Positions 43,271-51,965 of a DNA stretch of 64,000 nucleotides are shown here, in pieces. This DNA is from Planctomycetia bacterium (lineage in GTDB: Bacteria; Planctomycetota; Planctomycetia; Pirellulales; PNKZ01). The stretch is taken from NCBI GenBank assembly GCA_021413845.1, contig JAIOPP010000008.1, positions 62,001 through 126,000 of the forward strand, read 5' to 3'. Both the position numbers and the translations under genes were made by a program. Position 1 is the first letter of the stretch. Each line of letters starts with the position of its first letter. The notes below the pieces were generated by a model. The model did no database searches and was not told the DNA's origin. It saw nothing but the letters and a program-made list of their open reading frames with translations.

Positions 43271-43391
43271 ATCACAAAAGACAAATTCCAAACAAAAAGC
43301 AAAACTCAAATCACAAACAAAAGCTTGCGCTTCCGCGTTTGGAATTTCGTTTCCCTTGGAACTCGTTTGTAATTTGTCTTTTGGAATTTGG
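43271..43391. repeat. Inverted A-rich/T-rich heptamer arrays between convergent genes
   Basis: Units like ACAAATT, CCAAACA and ACAAAAG on the left face their complements on the right. Perfect inverted pairs are CAAAAGACAAATT (43275-43287) with 43371-43383, and AAATTCCAAAC (43284-43294) with 43337-43347. A hairpin here could end transcription from both flanking genes. The overlapping open frame is a shadow. Confidence 0.85.
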
Positions 43392-43440
43392 AGCTTAGCG
43401 CGTAAAACCGTGTCCCTGACGGCACCCCACCCGCCTCGGC

Positions 43441-44703
43441 TTAGCCCAGCACTTCGGCAAGCTCTACGAAGCGGCTCTTTTCGTCGCGCGATTTTAGCGC
43501 CGCGTGGACGATCGCCGTGACTTCGAGAATCTCTTGGTGCGGCACTGGTTCGATGCCGGTGCGGCACATGCCGACGAAGGCGTTTTGCAGGCGCATCATT
43601 TGGTAGTGGTGGCCGAGCCAGTACTCGCCGTCGATCGCCGGGGTCCATTGGTAGAAGCCCTTTTCCTGCGTTTGGAAATGGACCTGCGTATGGCAATAGC
43701 GATGGGTCATGTCGGGCCGGCCGCACCAGATCTCGGCCGGGGCGCGATTTTCGTACGTGAGCATCACATGGCACATGTCGCCATGCTCGATCATGTTCAC
43801 GGCCTTCACGCCCGGGCCGCAGAGCGTCATGATCATCCAAGTCGGATGCTGACCGTAGACGAGCCAGCGATCGGTGTTGTGGCCGCCGGCTTGGCTGCAC
43901 ATTGCGAATGTCATCTCGCCGAATTCTTTCGAGTCGCGATAGCGCAGCGCTTGTTCGGTGCCCCATTGATGGCGGTAGAGGCTCGACGACATGAGAGGCG
44001 TCTTGCGGCTCTTCGCGAGTTCGAGAATCTTGCGCGTTCCGGCGATGGTGCCGCCGATCGGCTTGTCGCAGAAGGTCGGCTTGCCGGCTTCCAGGCCGGG
44101 AGCGACGAGGTCGTAGTGGTCTTCGCCGTAGCCGGAGGCGTCGCCCATAAAGATCGCGTCGACTTGCGGCATCATGTCTTCCAACGTCTTGACGATCTTC
44201 ACGCCGGGGAACGCCTGGCAATACATTTCTTGCGCCGTCGGGTCGGCATCGTAGACGCAGGTGATGCGCGTATCGGGAAACGGCACGGTGTCGAAGTTCG
44301 TGCGCGGGTTGCGGAAGTAGGTCTCGAAGATCTTCGCGCTGCCGGGATCTTTGAACTTCTTGATGGCGGCGAGGTCGCACTCCGGATGCATGCCGTTGGC
44401 GAAGTGCCAAGTGTGGCCGTTGAGTTTTTGGGGTTTGCCTTTGATGGCTGCGGAGACGACGCCGATGCGGAAGGTCTTGCCGGGAGTCGGGTGATGCGAT
44501 GTCGGGAACGGAGTAGCAGCGGCCGGCGAGCTCGCGGCTTTCGGGTCGGCGCCGGCGACCGGCGCTCCGCCGGCGGCGAGGCCGAGCGCGGCGAGGCTCG
44601 CTCCACCGGCGGCTCTCAATAGGTCTCGGCGCGTGGCGGTCGGAGGGAGTTGTGAAGCGTTGAGGTTCTGCGACTCCGGCGAAGCATTCAGATCGGGGTG
44701 CAT
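43441..44703 (-). CDS. Tat-exported Gfo/Idh/MocA family oxidoreductase
   Basis: A 420-residue periplasmic NAD(P)-type oxidoreductase. The twin-arginine signal is TRRDLLRAAGGASLAALGLAAGG (residues 24-46). After it come a Rossmann start FRIGVVSAAIKG and the conserved FCDKPIGGTIAGTRKIL (family CEKP-like motif). The C-terminal alpha/beta domain contains GGHNTDRWLVYGQHPTW. Planctomycetes carry many such exported copies linked to sugar oxidation. It faces the double metallo-beta-lactamase gene across the inverted repeat array. Confidence 0.92.
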   Translation of the reverse strand: MHPDLNASPESQNLNASQLPPTATRRDLLRAAGGASLAALGLAAGGAPVAGADPKAASSPAAATPFPTSHHPTPGKTFRIGVVSAAIKGKPQKLNGHTWHFANGMHPECDLAAIKKFKDPGSAKIFETYFRNPRTNFDTVPFPDTRITCVYDADPTAQEMYCQAFPGVKIVKTLEDMMPQVDAIFMGDASGYGEDHYDLVAPGLEAGKPTFCDKPIGGTIAGTRKILELAKSRKTPLMSSSLYRHQWGTEQALRYRDSKEFGEMTFAMCSQAGGHNTDRWLVYGQHPTWMIMTLCGPGVKAVNMIEHGDMCHVMLTYENRAPAEIWCGRPDMTHRYCHTQVHFQTQEKGFYQWTPAIDGEYWLGHHYQMMRLQNAFVGMCRTGIEPVPHQEILEVTAIVHAALKSRDEKSRFVELAEVLG

Positions 44704-45366
44704 ATTGCGAGGTGCTTTCGGAAGGAGGGAGGAGGCGAGAGGAACGAGCGAGCGCGAGTCTACCCGCGGCGGCGAGGGGCGTGTTTTGCGCGGCGTTGCC
44801 GGCCGTCGTGGGCGAGCCGGTTCTCAGGTTGGTATTTATGGTCACCCAATCGGCGAAAAGCTAGTTGCCGGCAACGGCAGCGGGCCGGCTTCCGCTTTCA
44901 GGCGTGTCGCGGCCGACGCGGTTGGGGAGTTGACAGGCTCAGGCTGCACTGCCGGAGCGACTGTTGCGACCCACCCGGTGGGTCGACCGAAGCCGGGGGC
45001 GGGCGAATTTTTCCTTAAATCGCTTTCATTTATCGCTTTAGGGCGAAAGCGGACGGTTTTTGTTCCGATTGCTATCAAAAAAGATGAAAACTTTGTTCTC
45101 GTCCGCGTAACCCTTTCGCCCGGCCGGACAATACAGCGTGCTGAGCAAAGTCTGGGAATCCATTTTCTTATCGCTTTACTTGGCTGCGCAAACAGATCAA
45201 GATTCACTTTCGCTCGAACGATCCGTTTGCGCTCGGAAGCCTTGCTTCACGACTGCTGAAGTCCGCCCACCTGAAGTATCCCGCCGGCAGAATTCGATCG
45301 CAGCGTTTCAAGCGACGATAAATCTAACTAACTTGCAGTTTCTCGGTGCTCGAGGAGATTAACGAC
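44704..45366. other. Divergent intergenic region upstream of the second DUF1549/DUF1553 gene
   Basis: No gene is supported; a 74-codon frame at 45138-45362 has no recognisable features. It contains the palindrome CGACCCAC-CCG-GTGGGTCG at 44967-44985, a CGCTTTC/GAAAGCG inverted pair at 45021-45051 and two copies of TTATCGCTTTA (45030-45040, 45168-45178). The promoter of the well-expressed downstream cassette should be here, but no convincing -35/-10 was identified. Confidence 0.6.
44967..44985. promoter_or_regulatory. 19-bp palindrome, possible operator or hairpin
   Basis: CGACCCAC and GTGGGTCG form an 8-bp perfect inverted repeat around CCG, between the oxidoreductase and DUF1549/DUF1553 genes. 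No T-run follows, so it is not a standard terminator. Its role is unknown. Confidence 0.35.
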
Positions 45367-47490
45367 GTGGCAACAGTTCACTGTTGGTCGGTTCGCCTGG
45401 TCTTGGGCTGTGTATTCTCCCTCGCGGTGGCTTCGGCACATGCCGAAACTCCACTCGATTCGATCTTGAACGGCGAAAACGCGTCGCGCAAAGTGACGAC
45501 CGCCGGGAAGGTTGACGACTTGGCTTTCTTGCGTCGGCTTTCGGTCGACATGATCGGTCGGATTCCGACCCTCGCTGAAATCAGCGAATACGAAGCTTGG
45601 CCGGTTGCCGAGCGCCGCAATCTTTTGATCACGAAGCTCCTGAAGCACGAAGGCTTCGCCGATCGTTGGACCGTGTTCCTTGCCGACATGCTTCGCGTTC
45701 GTTCCGGTGCCGACGGCGGCGCGGCGATGCAAGCGTTTGTTCACAAGTCGGTTCAAGAAGGAATGCCTTACGACACCCTCTGTCGCCAGTTGATCGTCGC
45801 GACGGGCCGCGCGGGTAAGGTGCCTGAAGTGGGTTTCGTGCTCGGCGACAATGCCGATCCGATGGCTTTGGCCGGCACGACCGCTCAGGTGTTCATGGGC
45901 GTGCGCATCGCGTGCGCTCAGTGCCACGATCATCCGTTCGACGTGTGGAAGCGTGAGCAGTTCTACGGTATGGCCGCTTACTTCGGTAAGACGGGCCGCC
46001 GCGAAAGCGAATTGACCAAGGCGATCTTCGCCATCGAAAACAAAGAAACGAACGTCAAGTGGCCGCCGGAAGGTTTGGCCCCGGAAGACAAGCGTAAGGC
46101 GATGATTCCGAACTTCCCGTTCGCGCTCGAAGCCGAGCAGCCGGAACCGAAGCACGTGATGCGTTTGACTTCGCTCCGTAAGGCGATCGAAGAAGCGAAA
46201 GTAAAAGCGTCGTCGCAAAAGGATCTCTCCGTCGACGACTTGTTCGCCGCCGCCTCGAAGAAGGCCGGGACGAGTTCCGCGAAAACGGCCGAGACCTTCG
46301 ATGTTACGAATGAAGCGAAGCAACAAGCTCGCAATCTTCAAGTCGAAAAAGACTTGTATACGCAAAGCCAGTTGCGGCAAGAGTTGGCCGACTTGGTAAC
46401 GAGCCCGCGAAATCGTTACTTCTCGCGAGCCTTCGTAAATCGTGCTTGGGCTCACTTGATGGGTCGCGGCATCGTCGAGCCGATCGATGATTTCAGCGAA
46501 GCCAATTCCCCGTCGCACGAAAAGACGTTGGACTTCTTGGCCGATGAGTTCGTCGCTGGCGGATACGACATTCGCAACTTAGTCTCGTTGATCGTCTCCA
46601 GCGACGCTTATCAACGGGACCATGTGTACGGCCTCGAGACGCAGCAACGTAAGGCTGCCGAAGAAGCGTTCACCGCCATGCCTGCTCGCCGGATGGCTGC
46701 CGAAATGATGTTCGACAGCATTGTGACCGCCGGTCACTTGTTCGAGGTGAAGCATGCTCCGGGCGAAAACAAGAAGACGATTCGCGAAATCATCCAAGTG
46801 GCCGTCAGTCTCGACGGCACCATCAGCGCTCCGGTCGCCTCGTTGACCGGTGCCGCAGGTGGCGCGGGCATGGGTGCCGGAATGGCCGGCGGCGGTGCGG
46901 GCGGCACCAGCTACGATCTTGAATCGGCAATCGAAGTCGACTTCAAGGAAGTGCTCGCCATGGCTAAAAAAGATGAGCCGAAGGTCGAGATGATGGCGAT
47001 CTCGAACGAAGATATGGAAGCCCGTCAGATGATGGAAGCTCGCGCTCTGCGACGTAAGTACGTCGACAAGGTCGTCGAGCGAGAAATCGACGACAATCCG
47101 AAGTTCGCCAGCGCCATGCGGATGCCGAGCCCGGCACCACCGGCTCACTTCTTGCGAGTGTTCGGCCAGCCGGCCCGCGACGTCTTGGGCGATCACCGCG
47201 ATCACACGCCGTCGATGCGTCAGGCCTTGATGATGCTCAACGGTAAGATGACGCACGAAGCTTCGCGCGTCGGTAAGTTGGAGCCGGTCTATGGCCTGCT
47301 CACCGGTCCGAAGGCCGATCTCGATGCCGCGATCCGGTTGACCTATCGCGAAGCTTTTACTCGCGAGCCGTCGAAGGATGAGTTGACCGATGCTCGTGCC
47401 GTTCTGACTGAATCGCCGACGCCGCTCGAAGGTATGTCTGACCTCCGTTGGGTGTTGTTCAACAGTCACGAATTCCGTTTCATTCCGTAA
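45367..47490 (+). CDS. Exported DUF1549/DUF1553 protein, short form
   Basis: A 707-residue protein starting at a GTG nine bases after an AGGAG ribosome-binding site (MATVHCWSVRLVLGCVFSLAVASAHA, signal peptide). DUF1549 (FLRRLSVDMIGRIPTLAEI; haem-like RIACAQCHDHPFDVW) and DUF1553 (NRAWAHLMGRGIVEPIDDFSEANSPSHEKTL; PPAHFLRVFGQPARD) are intact. Unlike the copy at 34.9-37.2 kb, it lacks the N-terminal cytochrome-c-like and Big2-like regions, and it carries a Gly/Ala/Met-rich insert (GGAGMGAGMAGGGAGG). A DUF1501 gene follows in the same direction. Confidence 0.93.
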   Translation: MATVHCWSVRLVLGCVFSLAVASAHAETPLDSILNGENASRKVTTAGKVDDLAFLRRLSVDMIGRIPTLAEISEYEAWPVAERRNLLITKLLKHEGFADRWTVFLADMLRVRSGADGGAAMQAFVHKSVQEGMPYDTLCRQLIVATGRAGKVPEVGFVLGDNADPMALAGTTAQVFMGVRIACAQCHDHPFDVWKREQFYGMAAYFGKTGRRESELTKAIFAIENKETNVKWPPEGLAPEDKRKAMIPNFPFALEAEQPEPKHVMRLTSLRKAIEEAKVKASSQKDLSVDDLFAAASKKAGTSSAKTAETFDVTNEAKQQARNLQVEKDLYTQSQLRQELADLVTSPRNRYFSRAFVNRAWAHLMGRGIVEPIDDFSEANSPSHEKTLDFLADEFVAGGYDIRNLVSLIVSSDAYQRDHVYGLETQQRKAAEEAFTAMPARRMAAEMMFDSIVTAGHLFEVKHAPGENKKTIREIIQVAVSLDGTISAPVASLTGAAGGAGMGAGMAGGGAGGTSYDLESAIEVDFKEVLAMAKKDEPKVEMMAISNEDMEARQMMEARALRRKYVDKVVEREIDDNPKFASAMRMPSPAPPAHFLRVFGQPARDVLGDHRDHTPSMRQALMMLNGKMTHEASRVGKLEPVYGLLTGPKADLDAAIRLTYREAFTREPSKDELTDARAVLTESPTPLEGMSDLRWVLFNSHEFRFIP

Positions 47491-47557
47491 AGACAAGTCT
47501 TAGTAATACTTTCCTAGATCAAGCCCCGTCTTCATTCCGTCGCGAAGGAGTTCATTA

Positions 47558-48817
47558 ATGTCGTCAGGTTGTCGCGGATACGCCGTTAGTCGTCGAGCCA
47601 TGCTGGGCGCAAGCGCCGGCACGTTGCTCGGTTTGAACGTCCGCAGCTTAATTGCCCGGGCAGGCACCGATCGCAAGGCCACGGCCGAGCACGTCATTCT
47701 GTTCTGGAACGGCGGCGGTATGAGCCATATCGACACCTTCGATCCGAAGCCGGGTCGTCCGACGCAAGGCGACTTCTCGCCGATCGCGACGTCGGCCTCC
47801 GGCGTTCAGATCTCGGAAATTCTTCCGCAGCTCTCGAAGCAGATGCACCACGCCGCTCTGATTCGCTCGATCGCCGGCACCAACGGCGATCACGGTCGTG
47901 CGACGTACCAGCTGCAAACCAGCTACAACACCTTCCCGAACCTCCAACACCCGGGCCTCGGCAACGTCGTCACGCACGAAATGTCGCAAATCGGCGACCT
48001 TCCTTCGTTCGTGTCGATCTCCGGCCAAGGAACCCGCTCGGGCTACCTCGGTCAAAAGTGCGAAGCCTTCTTCGTCGGTCGCCCCGGCGAAAAAGACCCG
48101 TACTTGGCTTTCCCGGAAGGCGTTGCGGCCATGCGTGGTCACAAGCGCTTGGAAGCCCTCGAACGCGTTAATGCAAAGTTCGTCAGCCGCTCGCCGAGTG
48201 CGGAATTCGACGCCACGCAAACCGCGACGAAGGAAGCCGTTCGCTTGATGCAAAGCCCGGCGCTTGAAGCCTTCGAGTTGGAAAAAGAATCCGACGCCAC
48301 GCGCGATCGCTACGGCCGTACCGAATTCGGTCGCGGCTGCTTGCTCGCTCGCCGCTTGGTGGAGAAGGGCGTTCGCTTCGTGCAAGTCAACCGCGGTGGT
48401 TTCGACGTCCACTACAACGCCTTCCCGGCCATGCAGGCCCACGGCGAAGTGATGGACCCGGCCCTCGCGTCGCTCGTTTCCGATCTCGCCGCTTCGGGCA
48501 TGCTCTCGAAGACGCTGATTATCATGATGAGCGAGTTCGGTCGTACGCCGAAGATCAATAAAGACGCCGGTCGCGATCACCATGCGGGTGTGTTCACCTG
48601 CTTCATGGCGGGTGGCGGCATCAAGGGTGGAACCGTCATCGGATCGTCCGATGCCGATGGTTACCTCCCGAAGGATCGTCCGGTCCAGGTTGCCGATCTC
48701 CACGCGAGCGTCTGCCACGCGTTGGGTATCGACGGCAATAAGGAAGTCATCACTCCGCTTCAACGTCCGTTGAAGTTGATCGATGGCGGCAAGCCGGTCA
48801 TGGAATTGTTCGCCTAG
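47558..48817 (+). CDS. DUF1501 protein, Tat-exported
   Basis: A 419-residue partner of the preceding DUF1549/DUF1553 protein. The signal has SRRAMLGASAGTLLGL. Family marks are HVILFWNGGGMSHIDTFDPKPGRP, ALIRSIAGTNGDHGRATYQLQT and IIMMSEFGRTPKINKDAGRDHHAG. The ATG follows AAGGAG by seven bases, 67 bp after the upstream stop. An intrinsic terminator begins 39 bp after the stop, so the two genes form a closed transcription unit. The function is unknown, and no catalytic assignment is made. Confidence 0.94.
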   Translation: MSSGCRGYAVSRRAMLGASAGTLLGLNVRSLIARAGTDRKATAEHVILFWNGGGMSHIDTFDPKPGRPTQGDFSPIATSASGVQISEILPQLSKQMHHAALIRSIAGTNGDHGRATYQLQTSYNTFPNLQHPGLGNVVTHEMSQIGDLPSFVSISGQGTRSGYLGQKCEAFFVGRPGEKDPYLAFPEGVAAMRGHKRLEALERVNAKFVSRSPSAEFDATQTATKEAVRLMQSPALEAFELEKESDATRDRYGRTEFGRGCLLARRLVEKGVRFVQVNRGGFDVHYNAFPAMQAHGEVMDPALASLVSDLAASGMLSKTLIIMMSEFGRTPKINKDAGRDHHAGVFTCFMAGGGIKGGTVIGSSDADGYLPKDRPVQVADLHASVCHALGIDGNKEVITPLQRPLKLIDGGKPVMELFA

Positions 48818-48855
48818 TCGCCGGTTTACGGCAACTTTCGCGAAAGCATAAAATC

Positions 48856-48893
48856 CCGCGGGGCAGATCAATATGTCTGCCCCGCGGTTTTTT
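48856..48893 (+). terminator. Rho-independent terminator
   Basis: A perfect 12-bp stem, CCGCGGGGCAGA with TCTGCCCCGCGG, closes an 8-nt loop and is followed by TTTTTT. It lies directly after the DUF1501 gene and is the clearest terminator in the window. Confidence 0.95.
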
Positions 48894-49321
48894 AGACGGT
48901 CTTTTGCGTTCGATCGTGACGACACGAACGCATAAGCATTCTCCACGCATGCACGAGCACGAGGCTCGCGCCGATGACGTCTCACGTGGCCCGCGGAGCG
49001 GCCTGCGTCGGACGACTGCGGTTCGCTGATGGGCTGTGTTTGGTTCTTGCTGCGTTCGTCTCTCGTCGGGAAGCTTTCGAATACGAATTGCGATTTGTGC
49101 GCAACGAACACTTGAGTGTTGTGCGATTCGCGATTAACGTGGAATAGCTTCCTGCTCGGCCGGTGCGCCTTAGGCGTATGTCGGCCGCTTCCCGCCGGAT
49201 CGTCCTCCCGCCTTAGCATCGCCATCGAAAGAGTTCGCCTTCACGGGCTTCGCACGATCGTAGCGCTAGGTTCAATCGCTTTTTTACGTCCTTGCTTTTT
49301 TCGGTTGCTGAAAGACTCGCC
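48894..49321. other. Intergenic region upstream of the large TPR/ExbBD operon
   Basis: No gene is supported between the terminator and the first TPR gene. The palindrome AACACTTGAGTGTT (49107-49120) lies in the middle. Two short T-runs occur just before the start codon. No confident promoter was identified, though one for the downstream operon is expected here. Confidence 0.6.
49107..49120. promoter_or_regulatory. Palindrome AACACTTGAGTGTT, possible operator
   Basis: A 14-bp perfect palindrome about 200 bp before the first gene of the TPR/ExbBD operon, flanked by TGCGCAACG and TGTGCGATT. Operator function is only a guess from its position. Confidence 0.3.
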
Positions 49322-51889
49322 ATGCGACGAAATGTTTTCGGATTGTCGATGTCGGTTGTCGCCGCATCGTTCACCCTCTGTTCGGTCTTCGCCGGTGCCT
49401 TGGTCCACGGCCAAGCTCCCGCGGCTGCTCCCGCCGGAACCGAGCCCGCCGTCCGCGGTTCGCTCGTCGAAGATCGGGCCGCCGTTAAGTTGGTCGAGGC
49501 GGGCGACGCTCGTTTCGATGCCGACGAATTCTCGAAGGCCCTCGAAGTTTGGGAATCGGTGATCGAGCGCTATCCGCGCAGCAAGATTCGCTTCACCGCG
49601 CACATGCGCTTAGGCGATTACCTGCTCAAGCGCGAACGGGCCTTCGATCGGGCTCGCATCCACTTCGAAGCCGCCTCGCGCGAAGAGAATCCGGAAGAAG
49701 AACAACGGGCCGAAGCCACGCTCAATCTCGGCATCTGCTTCTACGAAGCTCGCAACTACGGCAAGTGCTTCACCGTGATGCGCGATGTCGTCGAGAAGTT
49801 CCCGGTGAGCCCGCAAGTCAATCAAGCTTACTACTACATCGGCCTCGGCCACTTCCAACTCGGCCACTTCAGCCGCGCGATCGACGCCTTAGAGAAGGTC
49901 GGCACGACGATGTCGGGCGGGGCCGGTCGTTTGGAAAAAGTCGAAGCCGGCAAGCGCCTGTTCATCAAGATCGACGACGCGGACCTCGCCGCGTTGGAAG
50001 TCGGTCGGGCCGTACGCGTGCAATTGGAATCGGTCTCCGGCGATAAAGAACAAATCGATTGCTTCGCCGTCGGACGCAACGTGCGCGTCGTGCTCGGTTC
50101 GATTCTTACGTCGCTCGGCAAGCCGCAAATCGGCAACGATCGGTTGGAAGTGCGCGGCGACGAAATGATCAAGGTCACGTACCTCGACGAGCACACCGGC
50201 GACAAGTTGTTCAATCGTCCGCGAGAAAAACAAATTCCGGTCGTCGGCAACGCCATCGCTCAGATCACGGACGGAGCTTTCAGCGAAACCCTGCGGGGCG
50301 TCGTGTTGGAGAAGTCGGTTAACCTGCAAATCACCGACGCCGATTTCGACAAGACCGATGCCGCCGATACGCTCAAGGCGTTCGTCGACATCCTGCGTGA
50401 AAAGACTCCGGAAGAATTGGAAGCCGATGCGGCGAAAGCCCCCGCGGCCACTGCTACCGAGCCGGCACCCGAAGTGAACCGCTTCAAGCGGATCGATCGC
50501 ATCGAGGTGGTCTTCACCGAAGCGAAGGTGAAGCACGACTTGCCGATGTTGCCGAAGAGTGAAGAGGAAGGTAAAACTCCGGAATCTCCGAAGAAGGCTC
50601 CGGCCAAACCGGCGGATCCTGCCGCTGCGAATGCCACCCCGGCCGCTTCGCCGACGACTCCGGCTACGACGGCTGCTCCGAATGCCGCTGCTCCGGCAAC
50701 CGCAACCCCGGCAACTGCCGCTCCGGCCGATGCTCCTAAGGCCGACGCTGCGAAGAGTGAGAAAAATGAGAAGGGGGAAGCGGCTTCCGCAGATCCGACG
50801 GTGAAGGCGAAGCCGGCTGTCGAGAAGTCGGTCGAGCCCGCTCCGCCGGTCGACGACGGCACGATCCATTCGGGCGTGTTCCGCGCGACGATCGAACTGG
50901 CGAAAGCCGAACTGCCGGTCGAAGGGGATGCGTTGCTGCAAGCTCTGCCGGGCGACGTGCTGCAATTGACCTACAACGACGAACGCCATACGGGCGAAGG
51001 CCCGCTGCTCGTGAACGTGCAAGCCAAGGTGATCGAAGGCAACCTCGGCGGCGTCCGCGTGACTCGCGCCCAGATTTCCGATCAAGAGCTGCGGATTCAA
51101 ACGCAATTGAAAACCGCCAGCGCGCTGACGAACATCGGCAACCGCTACAAAGAGTTCGGCTTGAAGACCAATGCGACGGGCAAGTACGAACAAGCCCTCG
51201 CCGTGTGCGAAGACATCATGGTCGACGCTCGTGCTTTGGGTGGTCGCTTGCTCGAAGACACCTACGTGCAACTCTGGCAGATCTACTACGAAATGGACAA
51301 GTTGGAACTGGCCGCGGCCATGTGCCAACGATTGCAACGTGAGTTCCCGGGCTCCGGCTTCGTCGACGACGCTCTCTTGCAAATGGCCGACGTCGTCCGC
51401 AAGCAAGGCAACTTGCAACGGGCCATCGGTCTCTACACGCAACTCGTGAACATGCAGACGAGCCAGCTGCGCGGTGAAGCCCAGTTCGGCATCGCGGAAT
51501 GTTACGAGTCGATGGCGACCGCCGCCGCCGCTACTCCGGCTTCTGCGGCACCGCTCTTCGATCGTGCGTTCCAAGAATACAAGCGTGTCTTCGATGCCTT
51601 CCCGGAGAGCGGTCGCGTCGGGGAAGCGGTCGCCAAGATGGCGAACTACTATTATCAGCAAAAAGATTATGCCCGTGCCGTCGATATCTTCGAGACGGTG
51701 TTGGCCGATCATCCGGATGCGAAGTTCCTCGACGTCATTCTGTTCAACTACGGTCGCTGCTTGTACCGAATGGAACGGAAGGCCGAAGCTCGCAAGCAGT
51801 TCGATCAATTGATCGCCGAGTTCCCGGAGAGCCCGCTGGCCGGCGATGCGAAGAACATCACCGAAGCGCTCGCTAAGGCCGGTTTCTAA
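49322..51889 (+). CDS. Exported TPR protein with beta-modules, first gene of the ExbBD/DUF4159 operon
   Basis: An 855-residue protein with a signal peptide (MRRNVFGLSMSVVAASFTLCSVFAGALVHG). TPR-like helices at about 50-200 (ALEVWESVIERYPRSKIRFTAHMRLGDYLL) precede two beta-modules (about 210-360), with KIDDADLAALEVGRAVRVQL and LQITDADFDKTDAADT. An Ala/Pro/Thr-rich linker runs from about 420 to 510, followed by another beta-strand region ending GDVLQLTYNDERHTGEG. The C-terminal TPR array is at 600-855 (CQRLQREFPGSGFVDDALLQMADVVRKQGN). Predicted periplasmic. The layout recalls CpoB/YbgF partners of Tol systems, but is much larger. Confidence 0.88.
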   Translation: MRRNVFGLSMSVVAASFTLCSVFAGALVHGQAPAAAPAGTEPAVRGSLVEDRAAVKLVEAGDARFDADEFSKALEVWESVIERYPRSKIRFTAHMRLGDYLLKRERAFDRARIHFEAASREENPEEEQRAEATLNLGICFYEARNYGKCFTVMRDVVEKFPVSPQVNQAYYYIGLGHFQLGHFSRAIDALEKVGTTMSGGAGRLEKVEAGKRLFIKIDDADLAALEVGRAVRVQLESVSGDKEQIDCFAVGRNVRVVLGSILTSLGKPQIGNDRLEVRGDEMIKVTYLDEHTGDKLFNRPREKQIPVVGNAIAQITDGAFSETLRGVVLEKSVNLQITDADFDKTDAADTLKAFVDILREKTPEELEADAAKAPAATATEPAPEVNRFKRIDRIEVVFTEAKVKHDLPMLPKSEEEGKTPESPKKAPAKPADPAAANATPAASPTTPATTAAPNAAAPATATPATAAPADAPKADAAKSEKNEKGEAASADPTVKAKPAVEKSVEPAPPVDDGTIHSGVFRATIELAKAELPVEGDALLQALPGDVLQLTYNDERHTGEGPLLVNVQAKVIEGNLGGVRVTRAQISDQELRIQTQLKTASALTNIGNRYKEFGLKTNATGKYEQALAVCEDIMVDARALGGRLLEDTYVQLWQIYYEMDKLELAAAMCQRLQREFPGSGFVDDALLQMADVVRKQGNLQRAIGLYTQLVNMQTSQLRGEAQFGIAECYESMATAAAATPASAAPLFDRAFQEYKRVFDAFPESGRVGEAVAKMANYYYQQKDYARAVDIFETVLADHPDAKFLDVILFNYGRCLYRMERKAEARKQFDQLIAEFPESPLAGDAKNITEALAKAGF

Positions 51890-51965
51890 TTGCCGTTGGT
51901 TCGCTCTGAGAGTCGTTTTACCGCCCAAGTTCGCCGAATTCGTATTCATCGCTAGGAAGTTCGCC

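Noticed and set aside
43202-44845. 547-codon frame overlapping the Gfo/Idh/MocA gene
   Set aside because: Shadow frame; its 3' part translates the AT-rich heptamer array and the rest mirrors the real gene.
45138-45362. 74-codon frame upstream of the second DUF1549/DUF1553 gene
   Set aside because: No ribosome-binding site, signal or family; it overlaps the leader and ends at the real gene start.
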